Assembly (NCBI GenBank): GCA_013360465.1
Contig: JABWBO010000001.1
Span: 124,001-188,000, forward strand
Direction: 5' to 3'
Length of the DNA: 64,000 nucleotides
DNA from: Anaerolineae bacterium
GTDB taxonomy: Bacteria; Chloroflexota; Anaerolineae; Aggregatilineales; Phototrophicaceae
The position numbers and the translations under genes are program-made. Positions 49,323 to 57,849 of this stretch are shown here, piece by piece. The notes below the pieces were generated by a model, which was given only the letters and a program-made list of their open reading frames with translations, searched no databases and had not been told where the DNA came from. The stretch's first letter is position 1; the number at the start of each line of letters is the position of its first letter.

Positions 49323-50044
49323 CGGAAGAGCAGCAGGAATGCCGCAATCGTCAGGACGACGAGCAGGATGCGTTCGAACCATTGGCGGTCGATGCGCATG
49401 ACGACGTAGCGCCCGATGAAGACCCCGACCGGGATCAGCGGCAGGGCGGCGGCGAGTGTTGTTAGGCGCTCCCAGCTCAGCAGCCCGGCGTAGATATAGC
49501 CGGGAAGCTTGAGGACGTTCAGCAGCAGGAAATACAGCGTCGTTGTGCCCACAAACGAGCGCGGCGGGATGTCCTGGAGCAGCATGTAGGTTGTGAACGG
49601 AATGCCGCCGCTATTCGCTAGTGCCGAAGCCAGACCGGAAGCTAAGCCCGCCAGCAGACCGTGCCATTGGCGCGGGTGATAGTTTGCGGCGAGCAGCCGG
49701 CTGCCGAGAAGCTTATAGATGACGAACGCCAGCGTGAAAAGTCCAAGGACGATCTTCAGGACGCGGTTATCCAGGTTGACCAGGAGCAGCGTGCCAACGG
49801 CGATACCGATCAGCGCGGGTGGCAGCAGAAGGATGATGTAACGGCGCTCCCATCGCTTCCAATAGGCGACAAGCGCGAAAAGATCGCCGACGATGAGCAG
49901 TGGCAGCACCAGGCTGACGGCTTCCGAAACGGGAAAGGCGATGGTGAGCATCGGCGCGATAATAGCACCGAGGGGGGCACCCAAGCCGCCCTTCGACAGC
50001 CCGATAATCAACCCTGCGAGGGCGACGATGACGACGAAATCCAT
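49319..50044 (-). CDS. TauE/SafE-family sulfite/anion exporter
   Basis: 241 residues with about eight membrane helices and the family's duplicated glycine-rich motif, for example LIIGLSKGGLGAPLGAIIAP in helix one and SALANSGGIPFTTYMLLQ in the second half. Substrates of the family range from sulfite and sulfoacetate to other sulfonates and carboxylates; nothing nearby narrows it. Single gene, convergent with tyrS and divergent from rtcB. Confidence 0.88.
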   Translation of the reverse strand: MDFVVIVALAGLIIGLSKGGLGAPLGAIIAPMLTIAFPVSEAVSLVLPLLIVGDLFALVAYWKRWERRYIILLLPPALIGIAVGTLLLVNLDNRVLKIVLGLFTLAFVIYKLLGSRLLAANYHPRQWHGLLAGLASGLASALANSGGIPFTTYMLLQDIPPRSFVGTTTLYFLLLNVLKLPGYIYAGLLSWERLTTLAAALPLIPVGVFIGRYVVMRIDRQWFERILLVVLTIAAFLLLFR

Positions 50045-50120
50045 AGCTGCTCTGCCTTGGTTGGGAGATTCGGCAGGATTTTAGCACATCCTCCCGCACG
50101 ATGAGCCGAGTTGGACTGGA

Positions 50121-51353
50121 ATGGTCATGAGTCAGTACGGCGATTTACGCGATAGCCCGCTGCCCTACGCGATCTGGGGGCAGGAGTTCATCGATTCAGA
50201 AGCCCGTCAGCAGATGGATAACGCGATGCGCCTGCCGGTGAGCGTTGCCGGCGCGTTGATGCCCGATGCGCATGTTGGCTATGGGCTGCCCATCGGCGGT
50301 GTCCTCGCGGTCGAAGGCGCTGTGATTCCGTACGCGGTTGGTGTGGATATCGCCTGTCGGATGCGGCTCAGCCTGTATAAAGAGTCGCCCATCCTGATCA
50401 ACCAGAAGATCGGACAGTTCCGAAAGGCGCTGATGGAGCAAACGCGCTTCGGCGCGGGCAAGAAGTGGGCGCGCCATGAGCGCGTTGACCACGCTGTGCT
50501 GGAAGACCCGGACTGGGACAGCACGCGCTTTCTTCGGTCGCTGCATCAGACCGCTGTCGAACAGCTGGGGACGAGCGGAGGCGGCAATCACTTCGTGGAA
50601 TGGGGCGCATTTCGGCTGGAAGCAGATCAGCCCGATTTGGGGTTGAAGCACGGGGAATATCTGGCGCTGCTCTCGCACAGTGGATCGCGCGGGGTTGGCT
50701 ACCAGATCGCCAGCACCTACAGCAAACAGGCGATGCTGCTGCACCAGGAACTCGACAAAGCCGTTCGCCATCTTGCCTGGCTGTCGCTGGAGGCCCACAT
50801 CGGACAGGAATACTGGATTGCCATGAACCTGGCGGGACGCTTCGCCGCCGCGAACCATGAGGTGATCCACCAGCGGGTGGCGAAAGCCGTCGGACTGAAA
50901 CCGATCCTCAGCATTGAAAATCACCATAACTTTGCCTGGAAGGAACGTCTCCCAGCGCCTCCAGGGTATCAGCAGGGCGAACGAGAGGTCATCGTTCATC
51001 GCAAAGGGGCGACCCCGGCGGGAAAAGATATCCTGGGCATCATCCCCGGCTCAATGGGCGATCCGGGGTATCTGGTGCGGGGACGCGGGCTGATCGAGGC
51101 GCTGAACTCCGCCTCGCACGGGGCGGGGCGGGCGATGAGCCGGCGTCAGGCGGCGGAGACGATCACTAAGACGGAGCGAGATCGCTACTTGCAGGATCGC
51201 GGAGTCACGCTGCTGGGCGGCGGCTTGGACGAAGCGCCGCAGGCGTATAAGCCAATCGAGCAGGTGATGGCTGCGCAGCGCGAGCTGGTCGATCGGCTGG
51301 GGCAGTTTCGTCCAGTGCTGGTGCGGATGACCCACGAGGCGGGTGACGACTAG
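50121..51353 (+). CDS. rtcB: RtcB-family RNA ligase
   Basis: 410 residues, the usual short RtcB length. GTP-dependent ligation of 2',3'-cyclic phosphate and 5'-OH RNA ends, known in tRNA splicing and repair. Metal and nucleotide motifs are recognisable: GVDIACRM (Asp and Cys kept; most members have GxG around Cys), GTSGGGNHFVEWG, LSHSGSRGVGYQ, SIENHHNFAWKE, HRKGATPA, IIPGSMGDPGYLVRG and the guanylated His region ASHGAGRAMSR. Start either here or two codons later. No RtcA or archease gene nearby; the CoA-transferase subunit gene follows by 40 bases. Confidence 0.88.
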   Translation: MVMSQYGDLRDSPLPYAIWGQEFIDSEARQQMDNAMRLPVSVAGALMPDAHVGYGLPIGGVLAVEGAVIPYAVGVDIACRMRLSLYKESPILINQKIGQFRKALMEQTRFGAGKKWARHERVDHAVLEDPDWDSTRFLRSLHQTAVEQLGTSGGGNHFVEWGAFRLEADQPDLGLKHGEYLALLSHSGSRGVGYQIASTYSKQAMLLHQELDKAVRHLAWLSLEAHIGQEYWIAMNLAGRFAAANHEVIHQRVAKAVGLKPILSIENHHNFAWKERLPAPPGYQQGEREVIVHRKGATPAGKDILGIIPGSMGDPGYLVRGRGLIEALNSASHGAGRAMSRRQAAETITKTERDRYLQDRGVTLLGGGLDEAPQAYKPIEQVMAAQRELVDRLGQFRPVLVRMTHEAGDD

Positions 51354-51393
51354 CGGCTATCGGGCATCACGATATGTGAATGGAGACAGGTTT

Positions 51394-52221
51394 ATGACCC
51401 CTGAGTACAGCATCGACGAGTTGATCAGCGTTTGTATCTCGCGACAGGTGGAAGACGGTGAGGTGCTGGCGCAGGGTATCAATACGCCGCTGGTCATGGC
51501 AGGTTTCATTCTGGCGCAGATGACTCACGCGCCAAATGCCCGTTTTGCATCCGCGATCGGTCAGAGCATCTGCCGTGAGCCGGCGGTGCTGGGCGTCGGG
51601 CGCATCGAGGATCTGTGGCTGGGTAAGGGACTGATCCACCTTGGATTCGTCAACGCTGCCGCCGATCTGCTTCCGCAGTTCAACCCGAAAGAATTCTTTC
51701 GCCCGGCGCAGGTGGATGCCGCCGGCAACTTCAACAATATTGCTTTCGGCAAGGACTATGCCAAACCCAGGATGCGCCTTCCAGGCTCCGGCGGTATTCC
51801 AGATGTTTCCGTTACTTCTGAACACATCTACCTGTACGTGCCGCGTCATTCGCGGGTGACCTTCGTCACCAAACTCGATTTTCTGAGCGGTATGGGACAC
51901 TCGCAGACGCGAAGACGCGGTAAGGGACCCCTCTATCTAGTCAGCGACCTGGGGGAGTTCGATTGGTATGATGGACAGATGCGCCTTATTCGCATCCATG
52001 AAGACGTGACCGTCGAAGATGTGCGCAAAAAGACCGGCTTTGAACTGGCGGTCGCGTCAGATTGTCAGATTACTCCGCCGCCGAGCAGCGAAGAACTACG
52101 GCTGCTGCGCGAGATCATCGATCCGCTAGGGGTGCGCAAGCTGGAAACGCTGGGAGGTTCGGCACGCCGCGATCTGCTGCGGGGAATCCTGGAAAGAGAG
52201 GGGGCGTACGAACCCGGCTAG
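51394..52221 (+). CDS. CoA-transferase-family subunit beta (GctB/IpdB-like)
   Basis: 275 residues of the beta half of a two-subunit CoA-transferase: EVLAQGINTPLVMAGFILAQMTHAPN, GFVNAAADLLPQF, QVDAAGNFNNIAFG and KPRMRLPGSGGIPDV. At the place where classical members hold the catalytic Glu the sequence is FASAIGQS, without Glu, as in the IpdB-like group that acts as CoA-thioester hydrolase rather than transferase; that comparison is from memory and should be checked. The alpha-type partner is at 57028-57849, not adjacent. RBS GGAGACAGG before the ATG at 51394. Its TAG stop overlaps the convergent gene's stop at CTAG (52218-52221). Confidence 0.8.
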   Translation: MTPEYSIDELISVCISRQVEDGEVLAQGINTPLVMAGFILAQMTHAPNARFASAIGQSICREPAVLGVGRIEDLWLGKGLIHLGFVNAAADLLPQFNPKEFFRPAQVDAAGNFNNIAFGKDYAKPRMRLPGSGGIPDVSVTSEHIYLYVPRHSRVTFVTKLDFLSGMGHSQTRRRGKGPLYLVSDLGEFDWYDGQMRLIRIHEDVTVEDVRKKTGFELAVASDCQITPPPSSEELRLLREIIDPLGVRKLETLGGSARRDLLRGILEREGAYEPG

Positions 52222-54056
52222 CGGCTGACGGACCACATGCCGATGTTCTCGAAGCGGCTGGCGGGGGTACTCAGATAACCGAGCTGGATCCCGCTCACAC
52301 GTGTAGACAGCGCATAGGTAAAAAGCGGATTGTAGATCGGCAGCGCGATGGCGCGGTCGATGAATTCACGCTGGAACGCATAGTATTCCGGGATGCGGTT
52401 GATGTTGTAGGACTCGCGGCGGGCGCGCTCTAGAATCTCGCTGATGCGCCGGTCGCTGACGCCCCCGTAGTTTGCCCCGTCGGGATACTGACCCTCATGC
52501 CAGAAGGAATAGACATCGGGATCGCCGCTGCCGCTGAAGCCGATTTCGACGAGGGCGGCATCAAAATCGCTTTCGCGCAGTCGTGCTTCGTACAGATCGA
52601 TCTCCGCCGCCTCCACCCGAACTTCGACCCCCAACTGCGCCCACTGCGTAGCGATCTCATTTGCCAGCGTGACCAGTGATGGCGTATTTGGCGTCAGGAT
52701 CGTGAAGGAGAACAATGCGGTGGAGGCGGCAGGCGTTGGCGCACCTTCTGTCGACTCGGTCTGATCGTTGTCTGTGCCGTTGAGTCTGTCCAGACGCTCG
52801 GCAGCGGTGATCAGCATACTGCGCGCCGCCCCTGGATCATAGGTGGGCAGCGCCGCGCTGGGCAGATGTGCCCAGCCCCCAGGGATCAGAGGACTATCCG
52901 CCTTTACCGCCAGATTGGGCAGTCCTCGCTCGACCGCGCCGGAGCGATCCAATCCAGTTTCTAATGCCAGACGGACCCGCTGTTCGCGGAAAAATGTAGT
53001 CGATTCGCGCACCCAGTTATAGACAATCATGCCGACTGTCGGTTCCAGCCCGTTGACCAGCGTGACGTTCTGCGTCAGCGCCAGGTCGAAAAGTGCGCGG
53101 CGTTCTTCGCGGTCTCGTGATGCCAGCCCGTCAACTTCTCCTGCCGCCAGAGCAGTCAGCGCGGCTGAGAAGTCGCTGTAGAGCAGGAAGGTGAGTCTTT
53201 GAACGGCGAAGGGCATTGACTGGTTTTCACGGCGCTGCCGAAAGACGGGTGCGGCGGCAAGCTCGACGACGCGCGCCTGACTTTCATCCGGTGCTGCGAT
53301 GCGCATCAACTGGTAGGGACCGGTGCCGATTGGCGTCAGGTTAAAAAGGTGAGAAGCGAGCTGCACGGCGTCCGTGCCTTCCAGCGCGTGTGCCGGCAGG
53401 ATGCCGATGGTCAGACGGTCGAGGAACGCGCCGAGCGGCTGTGCCAAGCGAAAGCGCACCAGGTAGTCGCCAAGCTGCTCGGTCTCTACGGTTCGCCAGA
53501 AGGCGCCAAGTTCGGGCGCGCCCGGAAAACGCGGATCGCGCAGGAGACTCATGGTGTAGATGACATCCGCCGCGGTGAACGGCATACCATCATGCCAGAG
53601 TACGTCCTGGCGCAGATAGACGATGTACTCCAGACCATCGGTGGAGATCGCCCACCGTTCGGCGAGCGCCGGGACCGGCTCGCCATAGACGTTGGTGCGT
53701 GTCAGCCCTTCGAAGATCAGGGTGCTGATGTCGCGGTCAACCGGGTTCAGCGCTGCAAAGAGCGGATTGAGGCGCTGAATTGCGCCGACAAGCGCTTCAC
53801 GATATACGGCGTTCTGCGCCGCATCTGAAGAGGCGGCATCATCCGTTGTGGAAGTCTGATCCGACGGAGCTGCATCACCTGCTGCGACGACGGCGGTCGT
53901 CGTCGCGCTGGGTTGAGCAGTTGGGAGGTTTTCGGCAGACGATGGGATCGGCATGGGCGATACAGGCTGTTCACTCAGCCTGAAGGCGAGGACCACAGCG
54001 AACAGACTCGCCGCCAGTACGAACGCCAGAATCTGCCAGCGAATTCCACGCAGCAT
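52218..54056 (-). CDS. ABC transporter substrate-binding protein, peptide/oligosaccharide type (SBP_bac_5)
   Basis: 612 residues: N-terminal membrane segment (about 8-27) without a lipobox, a Ser/Thr/Ala-rich linker to about residue 80, then a family 5 binding protein with YREALVGAIQRLNPLFAALNPVDRD and VYLRQDVLWHDGMPFTAADVIYT in the N-lobe, and FRLAQPLGAFLDRLT plus the C-terminal DAALVEIGFSGSGDPDVYSFWH. Such proteins bind oligopeptides, nickel or sugars for import. No permease or ATPase genes flank it, so it may serve a remote transporter. It lies 54 bases after secG. Confidence 0.87.
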   Translation of the reverse strand: MLRGIRWQILAFVLAASLFAVVLAFRLSEQPVSPMPIPSSAENLPTAQPSATTTAVVAAGDAAPSDQTSTTDDAASSDAAQNAVYREALVGAIQRLNPLFAALNPVDRDISTLIFEGLTRTNVYGEPVPALAERWAISTDGLEYIVYLRQDVLWHDGMPFTAADVIYTMSLLRDPRFPGAPELGAFWRTVETEQLGDYLVRFRLAQPLGAFLDRLTIGILPAHALEGTDAVQLASHLFNLTPIGTGPYQLMRIAAPDESQARVVELAAAPVFRQRRENQSMPFAVQRLTFLLYSDFSAALTALAAGEVDGLASRDREERRALFDLALTQNVTLVNGLEPTVGMIVYNWVRESTTFFREQRVRLALETGLDRSGAVERGLPNLAVKADSPLIPGGWAHLPSAALPTYDPGAARSMLITAAERLDRLNGTDNDQTESTEGAPTPAASTALFSFTILTPNTPSLVTLANEIATQWAQLGVEVRVEAAEIDLYEARLRESDFDAALVEIGFSGSGDPDVYSFWHEGQYPDGANYGGVSDRRISEILERARRESYNINRIPEYYAFQREFIDRAIALPIYNPLFTYALSTRVSGIQLGYLSTPASRFENIGMWSVSR

Positions 54057-54110
54057 ATCAAAATCCTCGACCCGGTGTCGCGAGCGGGAAGTGCAACGCG
54101 GAGGAGGGAG

Positions 54111-54341
54111 TTAACCGACGACTGAGACGGCGAGAATGCAGATGGCGATGAAGACGACAGCCAGTCCAATCGTGATCTGGTAGAGCGTTTTTTCCAAGCC
54201 CCGGCGTGTTCGCGTGATGCCGCCCGTCTCACCGCTGCCGCCGAGCAGATCGCCCAAGCCACTGCCCTTGACCTGAAGCAGCACCATGACGATCAACGCA
54301 AGAGAGACGATGATAGCGACGATTTGGAGAGCGAGCTGCAT
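54111..54341 (-). CDS. secG: Preprotein translocase subunit SecG
   Basis: 76 residues, two membrane helices (about 1-22 and 52-74) joined by a Gly-rich loop with KGSGLGDLLGG, the SecG signature. It is the small stimulating subunit of SecYEG. Encoded between the S41 protease and the binding protein genes on the same strand. Confidence 0.9.
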   Translation of the reverse strand: MQLALQIVAIIVSLALIVMVLLQVKGSGLGDLLGGSGETGGITRTRRGLEKTLYQITIGLAVVFIAICILAVSVVG

Positions 54342-54416
54342 AGACGGAACTCCTGATGATCACAATCGTCGGAATTCTAGCATGGGTAAGAGCGCCTGCA
54401 TAGATGCGGCGCGAAG

Positions 54417-54439
54417 GGGCAGCCCACAACAGGCTGCCC
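54417..54439 (-). terminator. Hairpin after the S41 protease gene
   Basis: A perfect 8-bp GC stem (54417-54424 with 54432-54439), loop of 7 bases, 22 bases past the protease stop (54462). The following minus-strand bases are CTTCGCGCC, so it is not a classic U-tract terminator. Confidence 0.45.
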
Positions 54440-54461
54440 GATGCCTGGCATCAAGCCGGGA

Positions 54462-55682
54462 TCAGCGTCCTTTAGCGCGCTCGCCGGTCTGGAGCAGCAG
54501 CCAGCTCACCGCTTCAGCGATCTGCGGATCGTTCGGATCGTCATACGTTTCTGGCGTCCACTCGACCACGATGTCGGGGACGATGCCCTCTTCGTGAATC
54601 CAGCGCCCGTCCGGTGTCAGCCAGCGCGCTACAGTCAGCCGCAGCCCGCCCTGGTTATTCAGCGTATACCACTGCTGCACTGTGCCCTTACCCAGCGTAG
54701 TCTCGCCGATAATGGTGGCGACGCCGGTATCCTGCATTGCGCCGGCGACAAGTTCGGACGCGCTGGCGCTCGCTTCATTGACGAGGATGGCGACAGGGAC
54801 GAAGATGTGAGCGAAAGAACCATCAGATTGAAATGCCTGTTCGCTGCCGTCACCGAAAACTTCTGTCACGATTGTGCCGGAGGGTATAAAGGCACTGCCC
54901 ACCTCAATCGCCGAAGAGAGCAGTCCACCCGGATTATCGCGCAGATCGAGGATCAGCCCGGCGCGGTCGTTGACTTCCAGCGCTTCGAAGGCGGCGTCCA
55001 GTTCAGGACGCGACTGTTCGTTGAACTGATTCAGGCGGACATAGGCGATGTCATCTTCCAGCAGGCGCGATTCGACGGTTGGCACAACGATGCGGGCGCG
55101 CGTGATGTTGAAATCGATCATCTCTGCGCCCCGCCGCATGGTGATGGCGACATCGGTCCCTTCCGGTCCGCGCACCAGATTCGCCAGCTCGCCCTGGTTC
55201 ATCTGGGTGACATCGATGCCGTCCACAGCCGCGAAGATGTCGCCCCGAAGGATGCCGGAACCCTGCGCCGGAGCGCCATTGAGGATGCCGACGACCTCGA
55301 TTTCGCCGGTGTCCTCGATGGTGCGGATGACGACGCCGATGCCTTCAAACTCGCCGGCGAGATCGCTGTTGAGCAGATCGAACTCTTCCGAGGTCATGTA
55401 GCCGCTGAACGGATCGTCCAGAGCATTGACCATGCCTGTCGCCGCTCCCTCGACGAGCGTTTCCAGCTCAACATCTTCGATGTACTGTTCCTGAATATAG
55501 TCGAAGACCTGCCAGAACGGCGAGAACGCTGCCTCGACTTCTTCGGCTGATGCGCGCGACCCCTGCGCATAACTCACGGTCTGGTGGGTTCCCACGCCAT
55601 AGCCGATGAAGAAAACGAGGACGAGCGCTGCCACAGCAGGGATGCCGCGCAAACGACCTGAGAGGTTGGTCGCAGGGTTCAT
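54462..55682 (-). CDS. S41-family C-terminal processing protease (CtpA-like)
   Basis: 406 residues with an N-terminal signal anchor (about 16-38), a helical cap, a PDZ domain (about 120-205: EGIGVVIRTIED, GILRGDIFAAVDG) and the peptidase domain: YVRLNQFNEQS, LILDLRDNPGGLL, VNEASASASELVAGAMQDTG (catalytic Ser in SASAS) and IIGETTLGKGTVQ (catalytic Lys). It degrades or trims proteins outside the membrane. Between nagA and secG, same strand; a hairpin follows. Confidence 0.93.
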   Translation of the reverse strand: MNPATNLSGRLRGIPAVAALVLVFFIGYGVGTHQTVSYAQGSRASAEEVEAAFSPFWQVFDYIQEQYIEDVELETLVEGAATGMVNALDDPFSGYMTSEEFDLLNSDLAGEFEGIGVVIRTIEDTGEIEVVGILNGAPAQGSGILRGDIFAAVDGIDVTQMNQGELANLVRGPEGTDVAITMRRGAEMIDFNITRARIVVPTVESRLLEDDIAYVRLNQFNEQSRPELDAAFEALEVNDRAGLILDLRDNPGGLLSSAIEVGSAFIPSGTIVTEVFGDGSEQAFQSDGSFAHIFVPVAILVNEASASASELVAGAMQDTGVATIIGETTLGKGTVQQWYTLNNQGGLRLTVARWLTPDGRWIHEEGIVPDIVVEWTPETYDDPNDPQIAEAVSWLLLQTGERAKGR

Positions 55683-55756
55683 AATCTGATTTCGCTCCGG
55701 TTACTGATCAGTCAATTCCATTATAGGGCATCAGACCGGCACGGCGCATAAATGGG

Positions 55757-56902
55757 TCATGAGTCGATTCGATAGACGATTTGCCCTTCGACCATCGTCA
55801 GGTGAACGTTCAAGTCGCCGGTCACAACCGTCAGATCGGCGTCCTTACCGACTTCCAGGCTGCCTTTTCGATCGGCGATTCCGAGCGCTCGCGCCGGGTT
55901 CAGGCTGGCGGTCTGCCACAGGGATTCAATGGGTTCGCCGGTGACTCCCATGAGCATGCGCAGCGCGCGATCCATCGTCAGGCAGCTGCCCGCCAGCGTC
56001 CCATCCGGCAGCCTCACTGCGCCATCCTTGAGGAGTACCTTACGTTCATCGAAGCTGTATTCGCCGTCGGGCATTCCGGCGGCGCGCACGGCGTCGCTGA
56101 TCAGGATCAGGCGATCCGGCTTCTTGCACATCCAGACGATGCGCATCGCCAGAGGGTGTACGTGTACACCATCGGCGATCAGCTCGCAGCGGATTTCCGG
56201 CAGCGCCAGCACCGCACCGACGACTCCCGGTTCGCGGTGGTGCAAGGGGGTCTGCGCGTTGAAGGTGTGGGTGGACTGCGTCGCGCCGCGCGCCGCAGCG
56301 CGGACAACATCGGCGGCGGTCGCCGATGTATGGGCAATGGATACCGTTATGCCGCGACGGACGCACTCGTCGAGCAGCCACTCATTCTGGGCGATCTCCG
56401 GTGCGACATCGACCATACGCAGGACTCCAAGGTCGAGAAATGCCAGCGCTTCGTCCGGCGCGGCGGTGCGGATATATTCCGGGTTCTGCGCGCCGCATTT
56501 TTCGACGTTGAGATAGGGTCCTTCGAGGCGTGCGCCAAGCAGTCGCGCCCCCTTCACCGGTCGCTTCACACAAGCGCGGACGTTCTCCAATGCCCCTGTC
56601 AGCGCCTCGCGCGGGTTGGTCAGGGTGGTCGCCAGAAATCCGGTGACACCGTGCTGTGCGCTGAAGACCGCCATACCTTCGAGGGCTTCAGGCGTCGCAT
56701 CCATGACATCGTGACCGGCTGCGCCGTGAAAATGCACGTCGATGAAGCCGGGCAGTACCGTCATCCCCTGGGCATCGATGATCTGGGTGTCGGATGTCAC
56801 CTGGGGTTCACCCATCCCAAGGGCGCTGATGATCCCGTTTCGTATGGACATCCAGCGCATCTCACCGGCAGGGGTGATGATCCGCGCATTTGTGATCAGC
56901 AT
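55757..56902 (-). CDS. nagA: N-acetylglucosamine-6-phosphate deacetylase
   Basis: 381 residues, TIM-barrel amidohydrolase: PGFIDVHFHGAAGHDVMD (metal motif), GARLEGPYLNVEKCGAQNP (catalytic Glu region), TVSIAHTSATAADV, TFNAQTPLHHREPG and LILISDAVRAAGMPDG (catalytic Asp). It removes acetate from GlcNAc-6-P during amino-sugar and peptidoglycan recycling. NagB and PTS genes are absent from the window. Transcribed away from the CoA-transferase alpha gene. Confidence 0.93.
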   Translation of the reverse strand: MLITNARIITPAGEMRWMSIRNGIISALGMGEPQVTSDTQIIDAQGMTVLPGFIDVHFHGAAGHDVMDATPEALEGMAVFSAQHGVTGFLATTLTNPREALTGALENVRACVKRPVKGARLLGARLEGPYLNVEKCGAQNPEYIRTAAPDEALAFLDLGVLRMVDVAPEIAQNEWLLDECVRRGITVSIAHTSATAADVVRAAARGATQSTHTFNAQTPLHHREPGVVGAVLALPEIRCELIADGVHVHPLAMRIVWMCKKPDRLILISDAVRAAGMPDGEYSFDERKVLLKDGAVRLPDGTLAGSCLTMDRALRMLMGVTGEPIESLWQTASLNPARALGIADRKGSLEVGKDADLTVVTGDLNVHLTMVEGQIVYRIDS

Positions 56903-57027
56903 GAACGTTCATCCTGGTTACAATCAAGTCACCGCGCGGATTGTAGCGCGGGGCACAAGCCGGACGCCAGTTCGTGTATCATGATGGATACGAATGCGGC
57001 GCTCTGGCAAAGAGGTGCAGATCAACG

Positions 57028-57849
57028 ATGATACGTCGACGGGCTGAGTGGATGTCTCTCGCAGCAGCGGCAGGGCAGGTCAAAGACGGGCAGACGATAG
57101 CGCTCGGCGGGATGACTGTCTATCGCCGCCCGGTGTCCTTTATCAGGGCGCTGCTTCGTCGAGACCTCCGTCCGAAGAACCTGACTCTGCTGTGCTTCAC
57201 GGCGGGATTCGAATCCGATCTCCTGGTTGGAGCGGGCTGCGTCGAGACGGTGCGCAGTGTCTACTTCGGCTTGGAGACGTTCGGATTTGCACCGATGTTC
57301 ACCGAATGGACGAACGCCGGAAAACTGCGGGTTATGGAAGAGACCGAAGCCAGCTTTGCCGCCGGGCTGCGCGCGGGAATGGCGGGAGTCGGCTTCATGC
57401 CTTCAACCGCCTGGATCGGGACGGACCTCCCCAGGCTGCGCCCGGATGTGAAGACGGTCATCGATCCGTACTCCGGCGAGGAGTTGATGGCATTCCCCGC
57501 CATGAGCTGCGATGTCGCAGTCCTGCACGCCTTAGAAGGAGATCGTTATGGCGCGGTCAAGCTGAACAATAACCTAGGCGTCGATTTTGAGCTTGCCTGC
57601 GTCGCAAAAACGGTGATCGTCACGGTTGAGCGCATCGTCGAGCGAGTCGAGCGCAGCACCGACGGCGTGCTTCTGCCGGAACCCGGCGCGACCATCCTGG
57701 TTCATGCGCCGCGCGGCGCACACCCGACCTCGTGTTATCCGGATTATCCGATCGCCGGGGCAGAACTGCTGCGCTATATCGATGCCTGCAATGCAGGCGT
57801 ATTCGATGATTACCTCGCGTCGTTTATCGCGGCATTCCCAGCGGGATGA
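57028..57849 (+). CDS. CoA-transferase-family subunit alpha (GctA/IpdA-like)
   Basis: 273 residues of the alpha half of the family: VKDGQTIALGGMTVYRRPVSFIRALLR (glycine-rich CoA-binding loop), LLCFTAGFESDLLVGAG, VRSVYFGLETFGFAPMF and PFPAMSCDVAV-like AFPAMSCDVAVLHAL, ending VPDYPIAGAELL-like DYPIAGAELLRYI. The start at 57028 has an AGAGG ribosome binding site. The beta-type partner (51394-52221) is on the same strand 4.8 kb upstream, separated by four minus-strand genes. Substrate unknown. The 3' end overlaps the convergent ATPase gene by 26 bases. Confidence 0.8.
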   Translation: MIRRRAEWMSLAAAAGQVKDGQTIALGGMTVYRRPVSFIRALLRRDLRPKNLTLLCFTAGFESDLLVGAGCVETVRSVYFGLETFGFAPMFTEWTNAGKLRVMEETEASFAAGLRAGMAGVGFMPSTAWIGTDLPRLRPDVKTVIDPYSGEELMAFPAMSCDVAVLHALEGDRYGAVKLNNNLGVDFELACVAKTVIVTVERIVERVERSTDGVLLPEPGATILVHAPRGAHPTSCYPDYPIAGAELLRYIDACNAGVFDDYLASFIAAFPAG

